64,000 nt of DNA from Echinometra lucunter (taxonomy: Eukaryota > Echinodermata > Echinoidea > Camarodonta > Echinometridae). The stretch covers positions 30,903,613 to 30,967,612 of the forward strand of contig CM057156.1 of NCBI GenBank assembly GCA_029962745.1, read 5' to 3'. The notes below the pieces were generated by a model. It worked only from the letters and a program-made list of their open reading frames with translations. It was not told where the DNA came from and made no database searches. Made by a program: the position numbers and the translations under genes. Shown here in pieces: positions 33,236 to 46,510 of this stretch (its first letter is position 1; each line of letters begins with the position of its first letter).

Positions 33236-34588
33236 TGTCAGTCTCCATGTACATAATCAAATTTCAATGAACAGTTTACAAGAAGCAATTACTTGGTGAT
33301 AAAAATCATGATCAGAAAGAAGATTAAGATTAAATACATTACTGCTATTAAAGGTAACATGATAAAATAAAAGTGAAGATGTCGAGGTTAGAAATAAAAT
33401 GAAAAGTATATATATCTAACAATATGATGAGAAAAAAGTAGAAAAAGAATATTTCAAGGGAAAATTAGAAAGTGAGGAAGATAACGGAGAGCAGTAGGAA
33501 ACGAGAGTTTAGAAGTAGGTTGAAAATGAGATCAAGACTTGTGGAAGAGAAAGAGGTCAGCGCAGGGGAATCACTGATACCCTTCTTACCTGCTCGTCTG
33601 TCGGTAGATTTAGATTAAGTTTGAATGAAAACAATTCCACCATGGTTACCCAGTGAATTAGGCCATGGTATTGTGTCTAGTGACTGTGATTGGCGCCTCT
33701 AGATGGCGAAGACCTACAAACCGAGATAAAGTTATCTCCTCAGAGAAATAGTACTAATTCAGGATTTAATCGAATTTGTAATCCAATTTATTGTCCCTTA
33801 CCTCTCTTAAGAAGAGGATTCGAGGAAATTAGATAGATGAGAAGAAAGAATTTGACTCTCTTACACTACTGAGTAATGGATGCAGTAAGGTGACATTAAG
33901 CGCTTTCAAGCTTGAAATAGTGTCAAGCAAGGCGTGTACACACAATTTTTAATATATGGACCCTATTTTTTGTTGCCTTGAAATTTGGCTTAAGTCAAGG
34001 CTGAAATTGCAGTTGATTCATTTCAAATCTCATGAAAATTGACAGTCTGATGTAAATGGCATGCTCACGTGTATGCATACAAACAAATTGGTTAACGGGA
34101 TAGTTAATTCAAAGCAGTAATATGAAAAAAGTGCATAGCATAAAGTTTTCCATAAATCTTTCAAAATGTATATGTTGGCATTTTCAGTCCATGTATCGTT
34201 TTCACAAAATGTGTCAACTTCACATTTATTAAACATTTGCACAACCCCAATCCCATAGCTCAGTACCCTGAAATTACTATCGAAAGCAATTCGTCTTTAA
34301 AGACACTCGCTCGTTGGCTTTCATGGGGAGTGGATCATAATTTGCTGACACCAGACTTCATGAAAAGCACTGGAAATACCTGTAATAGAGCTCTATCTCT
34401 GGGGCACAGCAAACAAGTTGCCCCACCATCAGTGGCGTAGACAGGTTCTTACACCTGGGGGGGGGGGATGATTTGCCGTTCACCAGAAATCAAGGATCAG
34501 TTTCGTATACAGATACACACACACACGCACACGCACACCCACACTCACACACAAACACACACCCTCACACATACACCCGAATGCACAG

Positions 34589-35174
34589 CACCGGTATAAA
34601 TCCACTTTGAGGAGTGGGGGGGGGGTGATCGACTTTTTTTGCCGATTTTTTTTGTTCTGTCGGACTCACATTTAAGTATAAACACACGCCCTCACCCACC
34701 TGCACAGACTCCCTTACACACATTTTGATTATTATCTTGCGAGCGAACGACGCGAGCAAGCAAAAAATTACCATTTTTCTGATTTTCAATCACATTTTCA
34801 AATAGAAATTCTATAATATGATCAGCGAGCAAAGCAAGTGAGCCAAAAATAACTACTTTTCGGGTTTTCACCTGCATTTTCAAACAAAAATTCTAAAACA
34901 TGATGAGCGAGCGAAGCGAGTGAGCCAAAAATAAGCGCTTTTCTGGTATTAAATCACATTTTCAAATAGAAATTCTAAAATATGATGGTTGTTTATGACA
35001 GATTATCAAAAAGTTTATTAACTGATTAATTCAAATATCATTTCTTCCTTAAAAAGTGAAAAAGTGTGTGTGGGGGGGGGAATATTTGTACACGCCATCC
35101 CCCTCTCAAAAAAGTGTGTGTGGGGGGGGGGGGGGAGGATATATCCCCCATCCACCCCAGGATTTACGCCAATG
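34589..35174. mobile_element. nested hAT-type element (586 bp) with perfect 8-bp target duplication
   Basis: The left end CACCGGTATAAATCC and the right end, inward, CATTGGCGTAAATCC match at 11 of 15. The octamer atgcacag occurs at 34581-34588 and 35175-35182. The interior contains three ~82-bp direct repeats with GCGAGCGAAGCGAGTGAGCC-like words starting near 34740, 34822 and 34904. It also has two copies of AAAGTGTGTGTGGGGGGG about 53 bp apart (near 35061 and 35113). Confidence 0.8.
34738..34990 (+). repeat. three 82-bp direct repeats inside the nested hAT
   Basis: Each unit has GAGCGA(A/G)...GCGAG(C/T)..., AAAAAT(T/A)A, TTTTC(A)AA.AGAAATTCTA and ATATGAT. The third unit is followed by a partial one. 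Confidence 0.8.
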
Positions 35175-35400
35175 ATGCACAGACATAAATAAAGATATAC
35201 GCACCGCGACAAACGAATATAGAATATGGACTGACACCCATTATTGCATATTTGCATCACGCTATTTATCTTTTTAAAAAAAATTTTGTTGTTACACCAC
35301 TTCAGAAAAACTGCGACGGCGCCGAAATTACCCAAAAGTAATATAAATAACAACATAAATCAGAATAATGATCGATATAGTTATGATAGTACTCGTCATT

Positions 35401-35605
35401 TCAATCACATTAACGATGATGATGATGATGATGATGATGATAACTATTATTATTATCATAAGCATAATAATAATAATAATAATAATGCATTACTAATTAT
35501 CATTATTATTATTATTATTATCATTATTATTATTATTATCATTATTATTATTATTATTATCATCATCATCATTATTATTGTTGTTGTTGTTATTGTTGTT
35601 AAAAT
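35401..35605 (+). repeat. (GAT)n and (ATT)n triplet microsatellite
   Basis: GATGAT runs (35416-35440) then about 120 bp of ATT/ATC triplets (35497-35580) and GTT triplets. Ile/Asn-rich translations in several frames are artefacts. Confidence 0.92.
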
Positions 35606-35768
35606 GGTAATAATTATTGTTATCATTATTGCTGTTCCTATCATTTCTAAACATGTTAATTCAGTTTAATTGTAAGCAAACATCCTTCCCTAAAACCTGG
35701 GGGGGGGGGGAGGATTGTACATGTCATCCCCCCTTGTGAGGTGGGGGGGGGGGGCTGCATACCCCTCA

Positions 35769-35789
35769 CCCCCCCCCCCCCCCCCCCCC
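35769..35789 (+). repeat. C21 homopolymer
   Basis: Adjoins the right terminus of the outer hAT element; G-runs of 10-12 occur at 35700-35711 and 35742-35753. Confidence 0.92.
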
Positions 35790-35813
35790 GCTGTCTACGC
35801 CCCTGCCCACCAT

Positions 35814-36780
35814 AGACATAGACATTCTTCGGCCTGCTTCGGGGCATTGTCAGGTTAGAGAAAGTGAGAAAATGACTTCACCATATGGGGCAATGGGTGG
35901 AATATACAGAGCATTACATAAGGTCTGTACAGTTGGTCATAAAACTCATTACCACTCTGGGTGATGGACAACAGCCAATACTGGGCATGCTGGGTAAGCA
36001 CCCGAATGGTGTCAAATTCTCCATGAAAGTGCACGACTGTGAGTCTTTAAAACCTTGCGTTCATAATCATCAAGGCGTGAACAAAATCCGTCGTTTGGGA
36101 TGGTTTTACTTTTCTTCGAAAGTTTTTCTTGTCTTGGCAAAAGGAGATGTAGAGATCGCACTACTGCTTTCCAGCCCGATTCCGGAATGATTTCATAATG
36201 CAAAACCCCCAAACATCTGGGAAAGTTCAAGCTAACTCCCGGGCTGACTTAACTGCGACCTTGCATGAAATGTGGAGAATGCTTTTTGAATTTTTATCCC
36301 GGAACGTGGTCATGACGCCAAAAGCTGAACGAACAGTCTGATGGTATTTAACCTTTATAATGACTGTGGCAGACAATAGCAAAACCATGGCAAACAAAAC
36401 GAAAAAACCCATCTGGGATTAAAAACCAGAGAAGCAACAGCAACATATGAGATTAAGTATTACAGGGGGCAGATAGACGGTTTAAAACCACTTAAGTTAG
36501 AATTGGAATAGCTTACGGGATCGGTGTTTAAACATAAGGTGTGACAAAATAAAGGTCATCAAAGTGTAGAAACTTGGGTATATTGTGGAAACATTGGAAT
36601 GTTGGAATATAGCGATTGCGAAATAGAGGGTTGTCTGAACATGGGAGTATCGAAACGGATGAGAACTTTTTGTTCTCATCCGATGTGATCAAAATTATTG
36701 TGCATTTCTCTAATAAATCCTAGCAGATACAAACTTTACTCCTGTGTCAAATGAGGCAACTAAAGATGATGACTTGTGTT
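35814..36780. other. no gene recognised
   Basis: Unique-looking sequence without splice-bounded conserved frames. A 101-codon open stretch at 35885-36190 has no recognisable domain and I do not call it. Confidence 0.4.
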
Positions 36781-36986
36781 TTGATTGTCCTGGACCCCAT
36801 TTCATAAAACTTGTTATCAATAAGTATTTAGTACCTGTGCTTATTATTACTTTTTTATATTCTTATGTTTGTGTTTTAACCCTATTCGTTTTTTTTATGT
36901 ACACAGGACTCTTTTTAAAGCAGGCCTTTAGGCTCTGAAAAGACTACCCTGTTTTTAAATAAAGCGTAATAATAATGATGATGATG

Positions 36987-37018
<32 letters not shown>
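36780..37018 (+). mobile_element. probable LINE 3' end with (TAA)n tail
   Basis: GGCTCTGAAAAGACTACCCT followed by TTTTTAAATAAAG and then TAA/TGA triplets (36968-37018) resembles CR1/L2-like LINE 3' ends. Coding sequence is absent. Confidence 0.45.
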
Positions 37019-37020
<2 letters not shown>

Positions 37021-40000
37021 GTTGCAATAATTATTATAAGGTACTGAAATCCGTGCATCAGTTTGGCTTAGAGCAAATTTATCAAATATATTTAACAACA
37101 AATTATTCATACCCCTGTAATTTTTTTGTATTTTGCTTTTTTCTCACGGATAAATGGCGGTGTTACGAAACTTGTTCCCCAGCATAATAATATCAATTCT
37201 TCCTTGTCAATAATAATATGATGCGGGAATTAACTCATCTGCATTATAATGGATATGTTAGTAGTAGTATTCACTTTTTGGCCTTTCCAAAATTTTTAAT
37301 ACCCCTGACAAATATACTTAAAACAAAGTTTTCATTCTGATTTCGTGCTTCCAAACCATATTTCAAAATGTCACTACTTGTTAGAAAGTCCTTCTCTGTG
37401 ACATTCATCCATCTTCTGTCGCCATGGCAACCATCAGTTGAGGATCCAGGGCTTCTTCATTGTTGCACAAGCCTTCATCATTTTCCTCACATTTGGTAGT
37501 TGTTACTGATAACAAGTTTTATGAATTTTAATAGCAACCCATTTCTCGATATGAGCAGAAGGAAACATTAGACCTAATTTCAATTTCCTCGCTCATTATG
37601 ATCTAAAGTGAAGTAAATGCATTGATTTCATCATTGTCATGAGGCATATCCACGACGGGGAGGAGCCTTCTGGTGTTTATCTTATCATTATGATCACGAG
37701 ACTAGTTATTAAGATGATAAAACCGTTGAACGTCATTTTGCACAATATTCTCTTTGAAATAACCGGTAAACATCGAAACGGTATACACTTTAGCCGCAAG
37801 GCTATTATGCAGGAGGCAGGAACAAGAAGAAAACCAATGTAAGGAACACCTATTAGATGTATAACCTCATGTTTCTAGATACGTATCAGCTAGATATGTT
37901 GCAGTTTGATCCTTATGACATTAGGGAGCATGGATACATAATGCAATAGACGCCAGAAGGTGAGAAGGCCGGCGCCCAGGGCTCGATGATAATTTGTTAC
38001 CCGTCTTACCTTCCCCAGCATTGGCGTAGCTTCAGGGCGACACGCAGGGGCAAAAGCTCCTCTAATGAAACGGGGGAATAGAAAATAAAACAAAAGAGAG
38101 AAACAACAACAACAAAAAAAAAAGAGAAAATAGAAAAAATACAAAAAAGAAACAGAAGAACAGAAAAGCGGGGAAAGGCAAGGTGAAATAAAAATGATTC
38201 AACACCCCCTATCTAATCAATGGACTTGTCAATTTGCAATTCATCCATCGACTAAGAACAGTTAGTGCCCCTCCCTGTAATGCCAAATTCCCCCTTCCCT
38301 ATAAAGGCTGGTCCCATTTCATATTCCTTGCCACTATATTATCCCTGGTAATGTTCAAGGGAGAAGAACACGTAACACCTCTTACACCATACGGACGTCC
38401 CTGAAAACAGACTTATGCACCATGCATGTAAAATTCGATCTCCCATCTAATCTGGCATCATCCGTTTATTTATAATCGACCTTGGATATCTGAGATGGAA
38501 TGGTGATTGAGAAGGTAGTCGAATGATGAGCTAATGATAATAATCACGTACCTACGAATTGCGTTGAGCTTGAATTGTAGATAAGACTGAGAGCTATGAG
38601 GGTTTTAAAGCTGAAAACGGCGTCCTTCAACACATTCAAGGTCATCATGGTCATAGAGTTCTTAACATCAAGAAGACATTGTCATCATATATCTTGAATT
38701 TTGCTGAAAGTCAACAAAATCAAAAGAACCTTCCTATTCACCACAAAGTATCAACATAATAACACCAGTTTATGATACATTTTCATAAGCTATTTCATCA
38801 CAGTAATATTCACGATTTAGCAAAACAAAAGCGTATTGTCTAACTTCGTGATTATTTTTGATTATGTGCTGCCCTCTAGTGACTTATAGCGATCTGCAAT
38901 ATCGGTCTGTTTAACTTACAGACAAAAAATTAAAAAATCATTTGGTGAAAACTATTAAAGTAAAGTACTGTTTTGGAAGGTTACGGACAATAAATTAAAA
39001 AGTGTTTTTTAAGCACAGAAAAATTTGAATTGCTGCCCCAGATATTAACAACATAGCTACGCCTGCTCTGTGTGTTTGTATGTGCGTGTGTGTGTGTGTG
39101 TGTGTGGGGGGGGGGGCGGTTGGGGGAATCAATGTGGTGTAGGTCCGAAGCATAAACCCATTTTCTTGCATGCGTTTAATTGAAGTGGATGGATTTACCC
39201 ATAAATGCCAAAATGATTAGAAGACTTGCATCAAAACTTTAGTATCGGGTGAACATTTTGAATTAGTCTAAGATAGAACCGTTCTCTTCTCTTCTGAATC
39301 TATGAGAGAGTGAGAGAGAGAGACAGACAGACAGACAGAGAGAGAGCATGAGAGCGAGAGGGCTGTAGCAAAGAGGACGGGGGAGGGTGGGAGGGACAAA
39401 AAAAAGAGAAAAGTGGTTTGATCGAGGAACCAATTTACCATTTGCCGATAATGCATCACAGAGAAATGGGTCAGACGAACTGATTTGATTATGGAAATCT
39501 CAAGCTGGCCCGTGCTCACACTTAAATCGAAATAAAGAGATGATGTTCATTCATACAACTATGTATACGCTGTCAGTTTTAATGACATTCCTAGCAAGAA
39601 AATGGTAATACACAATGCACCTGCCAAGATGCACGCTCACGTAAAAACGCGCATTACAAAGTCGGCACCATATTAGTACGTATTTAACTCTATGGTCGGC
39701 ACTAGAGATGATTTTGGCACGACTAAAATAAAAATCCTTGAGCAAAGAGCAATGTTCAAAGTGAAACAGAATTTAAAACAGAACATTTTGAAAAACCTAC
39801 ATTTAAAAAAAGTGAGTTATAGACATGGACATACACGGCATATTCTTGTACCTTGTTGATGTCCCGCTTATTTTGAAGCCAAGTGGTTGCATTTACGTAA
39901 GTGGTTCAAAAACCAGTTGTATTCAGCCTCTAGTTCACGTTACTTTAACTAATTTAAATAGAGCGACATTTATTTCAGCTAAATTCAAACTGTTCTACAG

Positions 40001-40561
40001 AGTTATAAAGAACAGATGTAATTTCGGCAAGGGCTTGTTGGAAAACAGACCCGTTCCCACCTTTGGGGTAACGTGTTGCAGTACGTGCCCTTGATGAGGA
40101 TACTGATTGCAAAGGCTGTGATGATATTAGCGATAGTTAGGTTCACACGACCGTCCCTAAACTGAAAGCTTACTCGTGGTCTCGAAACTTGAAGTTTACA
40201 TGTAGTTTCAAAACCACAAGCAAGTTTATGGTTCACTCCCAAACTACAAGCAATGGTCGGTCCTTCAGAGGTCATGCGTATGCTAGTCTGTAGACAAAGA
40301 CTCTGTTTTGAAACTCAAGCACAATTCCAAGTAAAAACTTTAAAGCATAAGACTTTGCCATTCTTTGGCTGTGTGCAGCTACAGCAAAGGAATTATCATG
40401 AATATGATAGTCTTACCGTTCAGACACCTACCACGCACCTCGACTGACGAAGATTTCAGCTTGCAGGCTACTGTGATGCGGACGAAGACTACTGGCTTGT
40501 AGTTCCGTAATTTTGAGCATTTGTTTCAGTCCAGTATGAACCCTCGTAATTGTTAAGTTGT
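37019..40561. other. gene-free sequence with scattered repeat fragments
   Basis: Holds a hAT-like end CATTGGCGTAGCTTC at 38019-38033 without a matched partner, (TG)n plus G-run at 39078-39117, and GA/CAGA repeats at 39305-39360. Short open stretches show no domains. Confidence 0.45.
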
Positions 40562-40565
40562 TTAA

Positions 40566-41149
40566 AGCCAGGAGAATGCAACCTTGACATCAGTGTGCTT
40601 CCAGTGAATGAAGAAGAACAAGAAGAGTAAACAGTGAAAATTTTAGCAAAATCGGACAATCTATTCAAGAGTAATGAACTTTGAAAGTTTAAGTTAATCC
40701 TTATTATAGGATCCTTAAATTGGCAACTTTGCCAGCACCTGTGATGTCATCGTGGACAACTCTCCATTCATTTTGTACACATAATTCAACATTTTCTTTA
40801 TTTTCAAGAGAAATAAAAATTCTTTTGATTTATTGTTTGAGTATGACATGGCTATATCAATTCTGCAAGCATATTGGGAAGAATTATATTGATTCCTGAC
40901 CTGAAATTTCATATAAATCAATTAAAAAAAAAATATGTACAAAATGAATGGAGAGTTGTCCACAATGACATCACAGATGCTGGCAAAGTTGCCAACTCAA
41001 GGATCCTCATAATAGGGATTTACTGAAACTTTCAAAATTCATAACTCTTGAACCAATTGTCCGATTTTGCTCAAACTTTCACTGTTTAAGGCTCTTCTTG
41101 GTCATCTTTATTCACTAACAGCACACTGATGCTTGGGTTGCATTCTCCT
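40566..41149. mobile_element. TTAA-flanked foldback MITE (584 bp)
   Basis: The left end AGCCAGGAGAATGCAACC and the right end, inward, AGGAGAATGCAACCCAAG pair after a 4-base shift. The arms continue for over 200 bp (GCAAAATCGG near 40647/41063, GATGTCATC...CTCTCCATTCATTTTGTACA near 40743/40935). TTAA borders both ends (40562-40565 and 41150-41153). It shares internal words with the foldback at 3788-4346 although the termini differ. Confidence 0.82.
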
Positions 41150-41153
41150 TTAA

Positions 41154-44100
41154 GGTTTTCTCTGACTTTCTCTAAGCATGCTAAGTTTCGAAACAAGATC
41201 GGCCCATGCGAACATAACTATTGCGATCATTTTCAGCTAAGCGTTAACAAGAACTGATAGTATTTCATCAAAGTAGATGAAATGATTGAATATCAGGCTA
41301 ACCTCTTTTCTGATCAAGGTTAGAATGTACTGACCAAGTTTTTCCTTCCTTTTTTTCTCATAACTTTCAAGTGAAACTCTATGCTTTCTTTGGCACTTCC
41401 CGAGGTCACTTCTGTGTCCTGCATCCTAACTTGTGCTACGTTTTTAGACAGATCTGAGGCAAACGTTTAACCCGAACCATATATCATTTCAGTTTGTCTG
41501 GTATAGACAAACACTCTCATCCTCCACCGTGACGATGATTTAAGTTGGGGGGGGGGTATCCCATCATGTCAGATTTTTTGTATTACTCTATCCTTTTGAC
41601 ATGTTTGATGCTTGTTTAAAAAAACCCACCAAAAGTCACCCAATGCCAAATTTGATACGATATTAATAAACCGGATTGGGATATCTTTAAGGTGGACTTA
41701 CTGAACATGCATGGTGCAGTTGGGGAATTATTTGTATACCATCAGGTTAAGGAGTGCATGCTGAAACCCTCCAGTCATCCTTCTTATAATCTTCCCTAAT
41801 GTTTGTAGGCTAATTCCTCAAGCCAATCAACTCTTCGATTTTTCTCTTCACTCCGGCGACACTTTTGTTTGTTTCACCGTCCCTCTCTCAACCCCCCTCC
41901 ACCGATCGATACCAGTGCCAAGGGGTTCCTCTCCGTTCTATCTCATCTGTCTTCCTTTCAATTAAGCTACATCTCAAGTCAACCAGTTCTTCTTCCCTCC
42001 CCATTATCCTGATTAAAAATCAACGCGTAACGCCTATCTAAATAGGAATATATACAACCAGAGATTTATTTCAAACAATTTATTCTTGAAGTGGCTTTTA
42101 ATCTATGCACTCCAAGCACTCTAAGCGGTTGTGGTCAAACCCGTTTTAAATTGATAGGTTGCTTTCAAAACAAAGACGAAAATTGGACCAACCAGAATGA
42201 AAAGAAAGAAGTGCCCTTTTGTTTTACTTTTATAATCATTTTTAAAGTTAAAGCAAATAAACTGTCTAAATCTTTTGATTTCTGAACATTTCTATGAAAA
42301 AAGAAGAGAATATTCTTCTTTACTACAGAATTTGATTTGCATTGACATCTTTTTCATCAGGTCATTTTGGGTCACTGAGAGAATGATATTGCAGTGAGGT
42401 TACGAACGGCTTATCCTGAAGCACACAGTATTATTGACGAGTACTAATTTTGTAGAGGTCCGCAAGATGCTTTGCCCTTTCATAACATTGGTATTGCGGA
42501 TATTGTCCTCACAGGAAAGAATGTTGAAATATGAATTGAAACACAGTTTCCAAAACGTTTTTATAAGTGAAACAAAAGAATCTCCCTGTTTCTTTATGAA
42601 ACATGCCCGTCCTAACTTAGTAGTATTTTCCCTTCATCGTTCCACCACGCCAGTCACTGCCCCTCCCTCTCTGCTCCCTCACTGGTCCACACCAGCCTCC
42701 GCCCTTCTCCATCTTTAACCTATCTCTCTTACAATTTTTTTATTCTTTGCTTTCATTTGTCTTTACCACACTCTCTCTTCCTCTCCTAATACTCTTTGTC
42801 TTTCTCTTTCCCCTCTACCTACTTCATCTGATCACCTTTCCTTTCCCTTCCACCCTTTCTTTCTCCCCTACCCTCTTTCACCACCCTCTCTCCCTATTTC
42901 GATTACAATTTCGTTCCTCTTCATTGTCAGATTGTACCACTTCATTACTGCCTTTCCAGACCTTGACTCTTCATATCACTTTGAGGAAATAAAAACGTGT
43001 GTAAAGACACTGAAATATGGACGCAGTTGACATTCAGGAACATCAGTAGGAAACAAATATCTCTAACTACGTTTATAACCAGCTCGTAACCAGACTACAC
43101 AACTTCATCATACATTACACATGTTACATATATTCTTTTCGATGTGGTTCCTTTTTGGACAGGTTTCTATCAATACTAGGCCGGCTCTAAGTTTCCTATA
43201 TATAGAGTACTTAGAAGGAAACCCTAACCATCCTTCCGACGCTATTTCTAAATACTCATCCAACTAGGCCATGGTCAAGGAGGTCCTCAAGGTCTTGCGC
43301 CATAGTGTTTTCTTTCATTCGCAGTCGAGGCAATAAATCCTCTCGGTTACCTTACGCTGTGCCATAGTGATACCACAGCCTCGTTAAAGATTGAAAGCAT
43401 AGCATCTCATTCACTTTGATTCAAGATCAAGGCACACAACATGCATATTAGTAGTCAGCATGATTTATAAGTTCACTCAATGTGAACGTTCTCTTTGCGA
43501 TCCAGACCACCATACCTTATTAAACCACGCATCTTGTACACGAGGCGCCATTTTGCCTGACGTAAGGCTGCGTCTGAGACTGATCTTTTGATTGACGTTT
43601 GTAAATGCTTATGTATTCTGCTTAATAAACGCGTTCATCTGTTCCATAAAATTTGTTTGGGGCTGCCATATTTTGAAGCAAATTGCTTACAATGGCAGTC
43701 CTTCTTCCGAAAATAAGTTTATATCGTTATTACTTGAGTACTGTTGGCTAATTATCTCCACAAGTCTGATTAGGGCAGGGAAAGGGCAATGGAAATAACA
43801 TCTCGCCTTGCGCAAAAGAATAACACTAAGATGACGCTAACGAGGCGTCATTGACTTCTTCACCAGTCAAGTTTGTGAACATGGTGAAGGCAATCAACCG
43901 ACATGCCAATTATAAAAAAAGTATTGTTTACACTACTCATTTTGCATTCACGTTTTCAGATAACGTCACTCTTTCATGACTCGCAAAAGACTATACGTGT
44001 CACTCATGCAGTCCACTAACGTCAGCAAAATGATGTCGTGTGTGAGCTTGGGCTACAGAGTGACAGTTTAACGAGATACATTTTTATCTTCCTTAGATAT

Positions 44101-44578
44101 TAAACTAGTAAAAATATTTATGTGCCAGCAATTGTTGGTTACGCCCGTTGCACAAGAGCCTTTCGTCACTAACTGCGTCATCTAGAATATAAGAACAATT
44201 ACTTTTAGGACCTTTTTTGAAAAAAAAAATGTTTCATGGTCGTGAAAGAGTGTCAAATACAAATACTTAAAAGAACGCTTGTGAGTTGTTAAAAAGGGAA
44301 TTGTGGTGTTTACGATGAAACAAACTTCTTGGGAAATTTTAGAACTAAAATATTACACTTAAAGGTTTTTCATAATGGGACTCGATAAAAACACTAGCCT
44401 AGCCAGACTTCTTGAATGAAAAGGGGGGGGGGGGAGAGAGGGAGGGGGTAATACCCAAAATAACAGAGTCACATAGATACAAACACCAACCCAAACACCA
44501 ACCAACACACAGACATGCACACCCAGCCAACAAACTAACTTTAAGATAGTTCGACTGATATTTTTTTTAGGGGATGAC
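41154..44578. other. gene-free sequence
   Basis: Includes a short inverted repeat GTTTGTCTGGTATAGACAAAC (41494-41514), a CT-rich tract (42600-42950) whose Ser/Leu/Pro-rich translation is low-complexity, and a G-run near 44421-44432. The segment 44022-44060 resembles 58083-58120. Confidence 0.45.
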
Positions 44579-44600
44579 ATTTATCATGATCATGATAAAT
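44579..44600. repeat. perfect 22-bp palindrome
   Basis: The sequence from ATTTATCATGA to TCATGATAAAT equals its reverse complement; no other feature explains it. Confidence 0.9.
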
Positions 44601-45769
44601 TATTTTGACACCGTCCACGTCCCCATATTGCCTTTTGTTGCGGTGCTCATGGAGAGATAACGAGTGGATTAATATCTTGCCAAGGCATTTTATGGCTAGA
44701 GGCGGATATAAAACGGAGCAAAAAGTGATAGCCTCGTCTATCTCATTTCAAAAATTGAATGGCGATGCTTCTGAAAGTTAAATATTTGTTGCATCCAAAT
44801 TACATAACTAGACGCACACAATCTCCTTGCCAACATGACATGCATGAAATATTGCTTTACTGGCTACAGGGAACGGAGAATGTCGCAGTTAAGAGCTTTC
44901 GGCTTTTCTTCCTTCTCGTTTTTTCTTATTCTAACCGCAATATTTTAACAAAAGGAGATATGATGAATGAGATAAAAAAATTTCCATAGCCCGATGAGAT
45001 GAATAATAACAATAATAATAGTGGATTCTTGTGTAGCGCTTACGTCTGTCAGACTTGACACTCCTGGCGCTAAAAGGAAGAAGGCCAATCATTTTTCTTT
45101 TCTTTTCTTATGGAAAAAATAAAGTAGCATGTATCTAGTTGTATCATAGAAGCATTTACAGATACAAGCAACGAACAGCCAACGATACATATATGCCCAG
45201 CCTTAGTTCTACAAACATGACAAAAATCTACTCTCAAAACATAACAGTCAATATGACACGCCTCAACCTTTTCACAACTTTGTTTAATTCAGATTCCTTT
45301 AAATTGTCAATGCTTGATTATAGGCAAATGATTACTTCAGATGTATTCCGGTATGCATGTTTTGTATATCATTATATTGAATATTATCACTTATTCATTT
45401 CGCTAGATAAAACCCTATGGCCGAAAATTCTATATAAAAAAAACAACCCGCAAACACTCCAAAACAATGTGAAAGCAAACACAAAAAAACAGACAAAACA
45501 GACAAACAAAGAAATGCAAAACCCTTAAAAAACTGCAAAACAAACAAACAAGCAAAAATCATAAAATACAAAACAACCAAATAAACAAATTATAAATGAG
45601 GGGGAAAAATTCTTGTCACAAAGGCAGTCATCGTTTTTTTTTCCTCTCTTAACATTGCCTCTATGGTTTGGTGTACAAAATAAAACTATTATATTACACA
45701 GAGGTGCATGGAACTGTGTCATTTGCTGCCTGATTTTGAAGCAGCATGTATACCACATTGTTATGATAT

Positions 45770-46200
45770 ATTGACTTAGGTGGAAACATGGAAGGCACAG
45801 ACGGCAATGAAAAAAAAAAGACAGCAACAGAAAAAGTACAGTAAGGAGTAAATACAACGAGACTAAAGGATGAGACTAATGAAGGATGAGAGAAAAGGCA
45901 CTGTGGGCAGTGACATAGTCCTGGTTCCGTTACCGAGGAGCACTGACATCGCTTGAAGTAGGGGGGGGGGGGGGTCACAGTCAGTGAATAAACTGATCTA
46001 TGATATATTATTGAACGTTTGAAACAAGAAGAGAGTTGGGAGGCATAAACGGCCAAACAACAGAAACAGAGAAAGTACAGTTAAGAGTAAATGAGATTAA
46101 AGGATGCAAAAAATGAAGGGTGAAGGAAAAGGCACTGTGGGCAGTGGCGTAGCACGGATCCATTCACTGAGGAGCGCTGACACCACTGCAGAGAGAGAGA
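45770..46200 (+). repeat. diverged tandem duplication, unit ~235 bp
   Basis: Words recur in order about 235 bp apart: CAACAGAAAAAGTACAGT / CAGAGAAAGTACAGTTA, GAGACTAAAGGATG / GAGATTAAAGGATG, GGCACTGTGGGCAGTG (about 45898 and 46133) and GAGGAGC(A/G)CTGACA. The second copy contains CAGTGGCGTAGCACGG, a hAT-like start without a matched right end. Confidence 0.75.
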
Positions 46201-46201
46201 T

Positions 46202-46259
<58 letters not shown>
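46188..46259 (+). repeat. (GA)n microsatellite
   Basis: GA repeats interrupted by GATA. Confidence 0.95.
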
Positions 46260-46418
46260 GGATAGACGGGGGGGGGCAGGGGCTTATTGACAGTCAAGGA
46301 TAAACTGCGCATTACTCACTCCACATAATGCGGGAGATGGTGGAGGGTCATATTCTTTTTTTTTCATGTAATTCTTCGTTTCCTCTTTTTTATAAATCTC
46401 TCTTTCTTTTAACCTTTC

Positions 46419-46422
<4 letters not shown>

Positions 46423-46500
<78 letters not shown>
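46423..46500 (+). repeat. (GA)39 microsatellite followed by a G-run
   Basis: Seventy-eight uninterrupted bases, then G9 and ACGCC-type hAT-like words (GCTACGCCACT at 46533-46543). Confidence 0.95.

Positions 46501-46510
<10 letters not shown>

Larger units (their letters stand above)
31419..34421. other. repeat-derived, gene-free sequence
   Basis: Contains (CT)n at 31888-31915, a G-rich run at 32016-32043, a LINE-like 3' end with (GAAA)n tail, an AGCGCTT-type fragment (32340-32440) and a tRNA-like SINE head (33150-33210). Confidence 0.5.
34430..35805. mobile_element. hAT-type element with perfect 8-bp target duplication, interrupted by a second hAT
   Basis: The left end CAGTGGCGTAGACAG and the right end, inward, CAGGGGCGTAGACAG match at 14 of 15. 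The octamer cccaccat flanks both sides (34422-34429 and 35806-35813), identical. The total is 1376 bp, of which 34589-35174 plus one octamer copy is a later insertion, leaving about 780 bp. The remainder holds ATT/GAT microsatellites and G/C-runs. No transposase. Confidence 0.88.

Noticed and set aside
35244..35669. 141-codon Asn/Ile-rich open frame
   Set aside because: Translation of GAT/ATT microsatellite.
38019..39066. Possible hAT pair CATTGGCGTAGC and ATAGCTACGCCTG
   Set aside because: No matching 8-bp duplication; probably unrelated fragments.
42434..42992. Ser/Pro/Leu-rich open frames
   Set aside because: Pyrimidine-rich DNA gives low-complexity translations; no domain or splice support.
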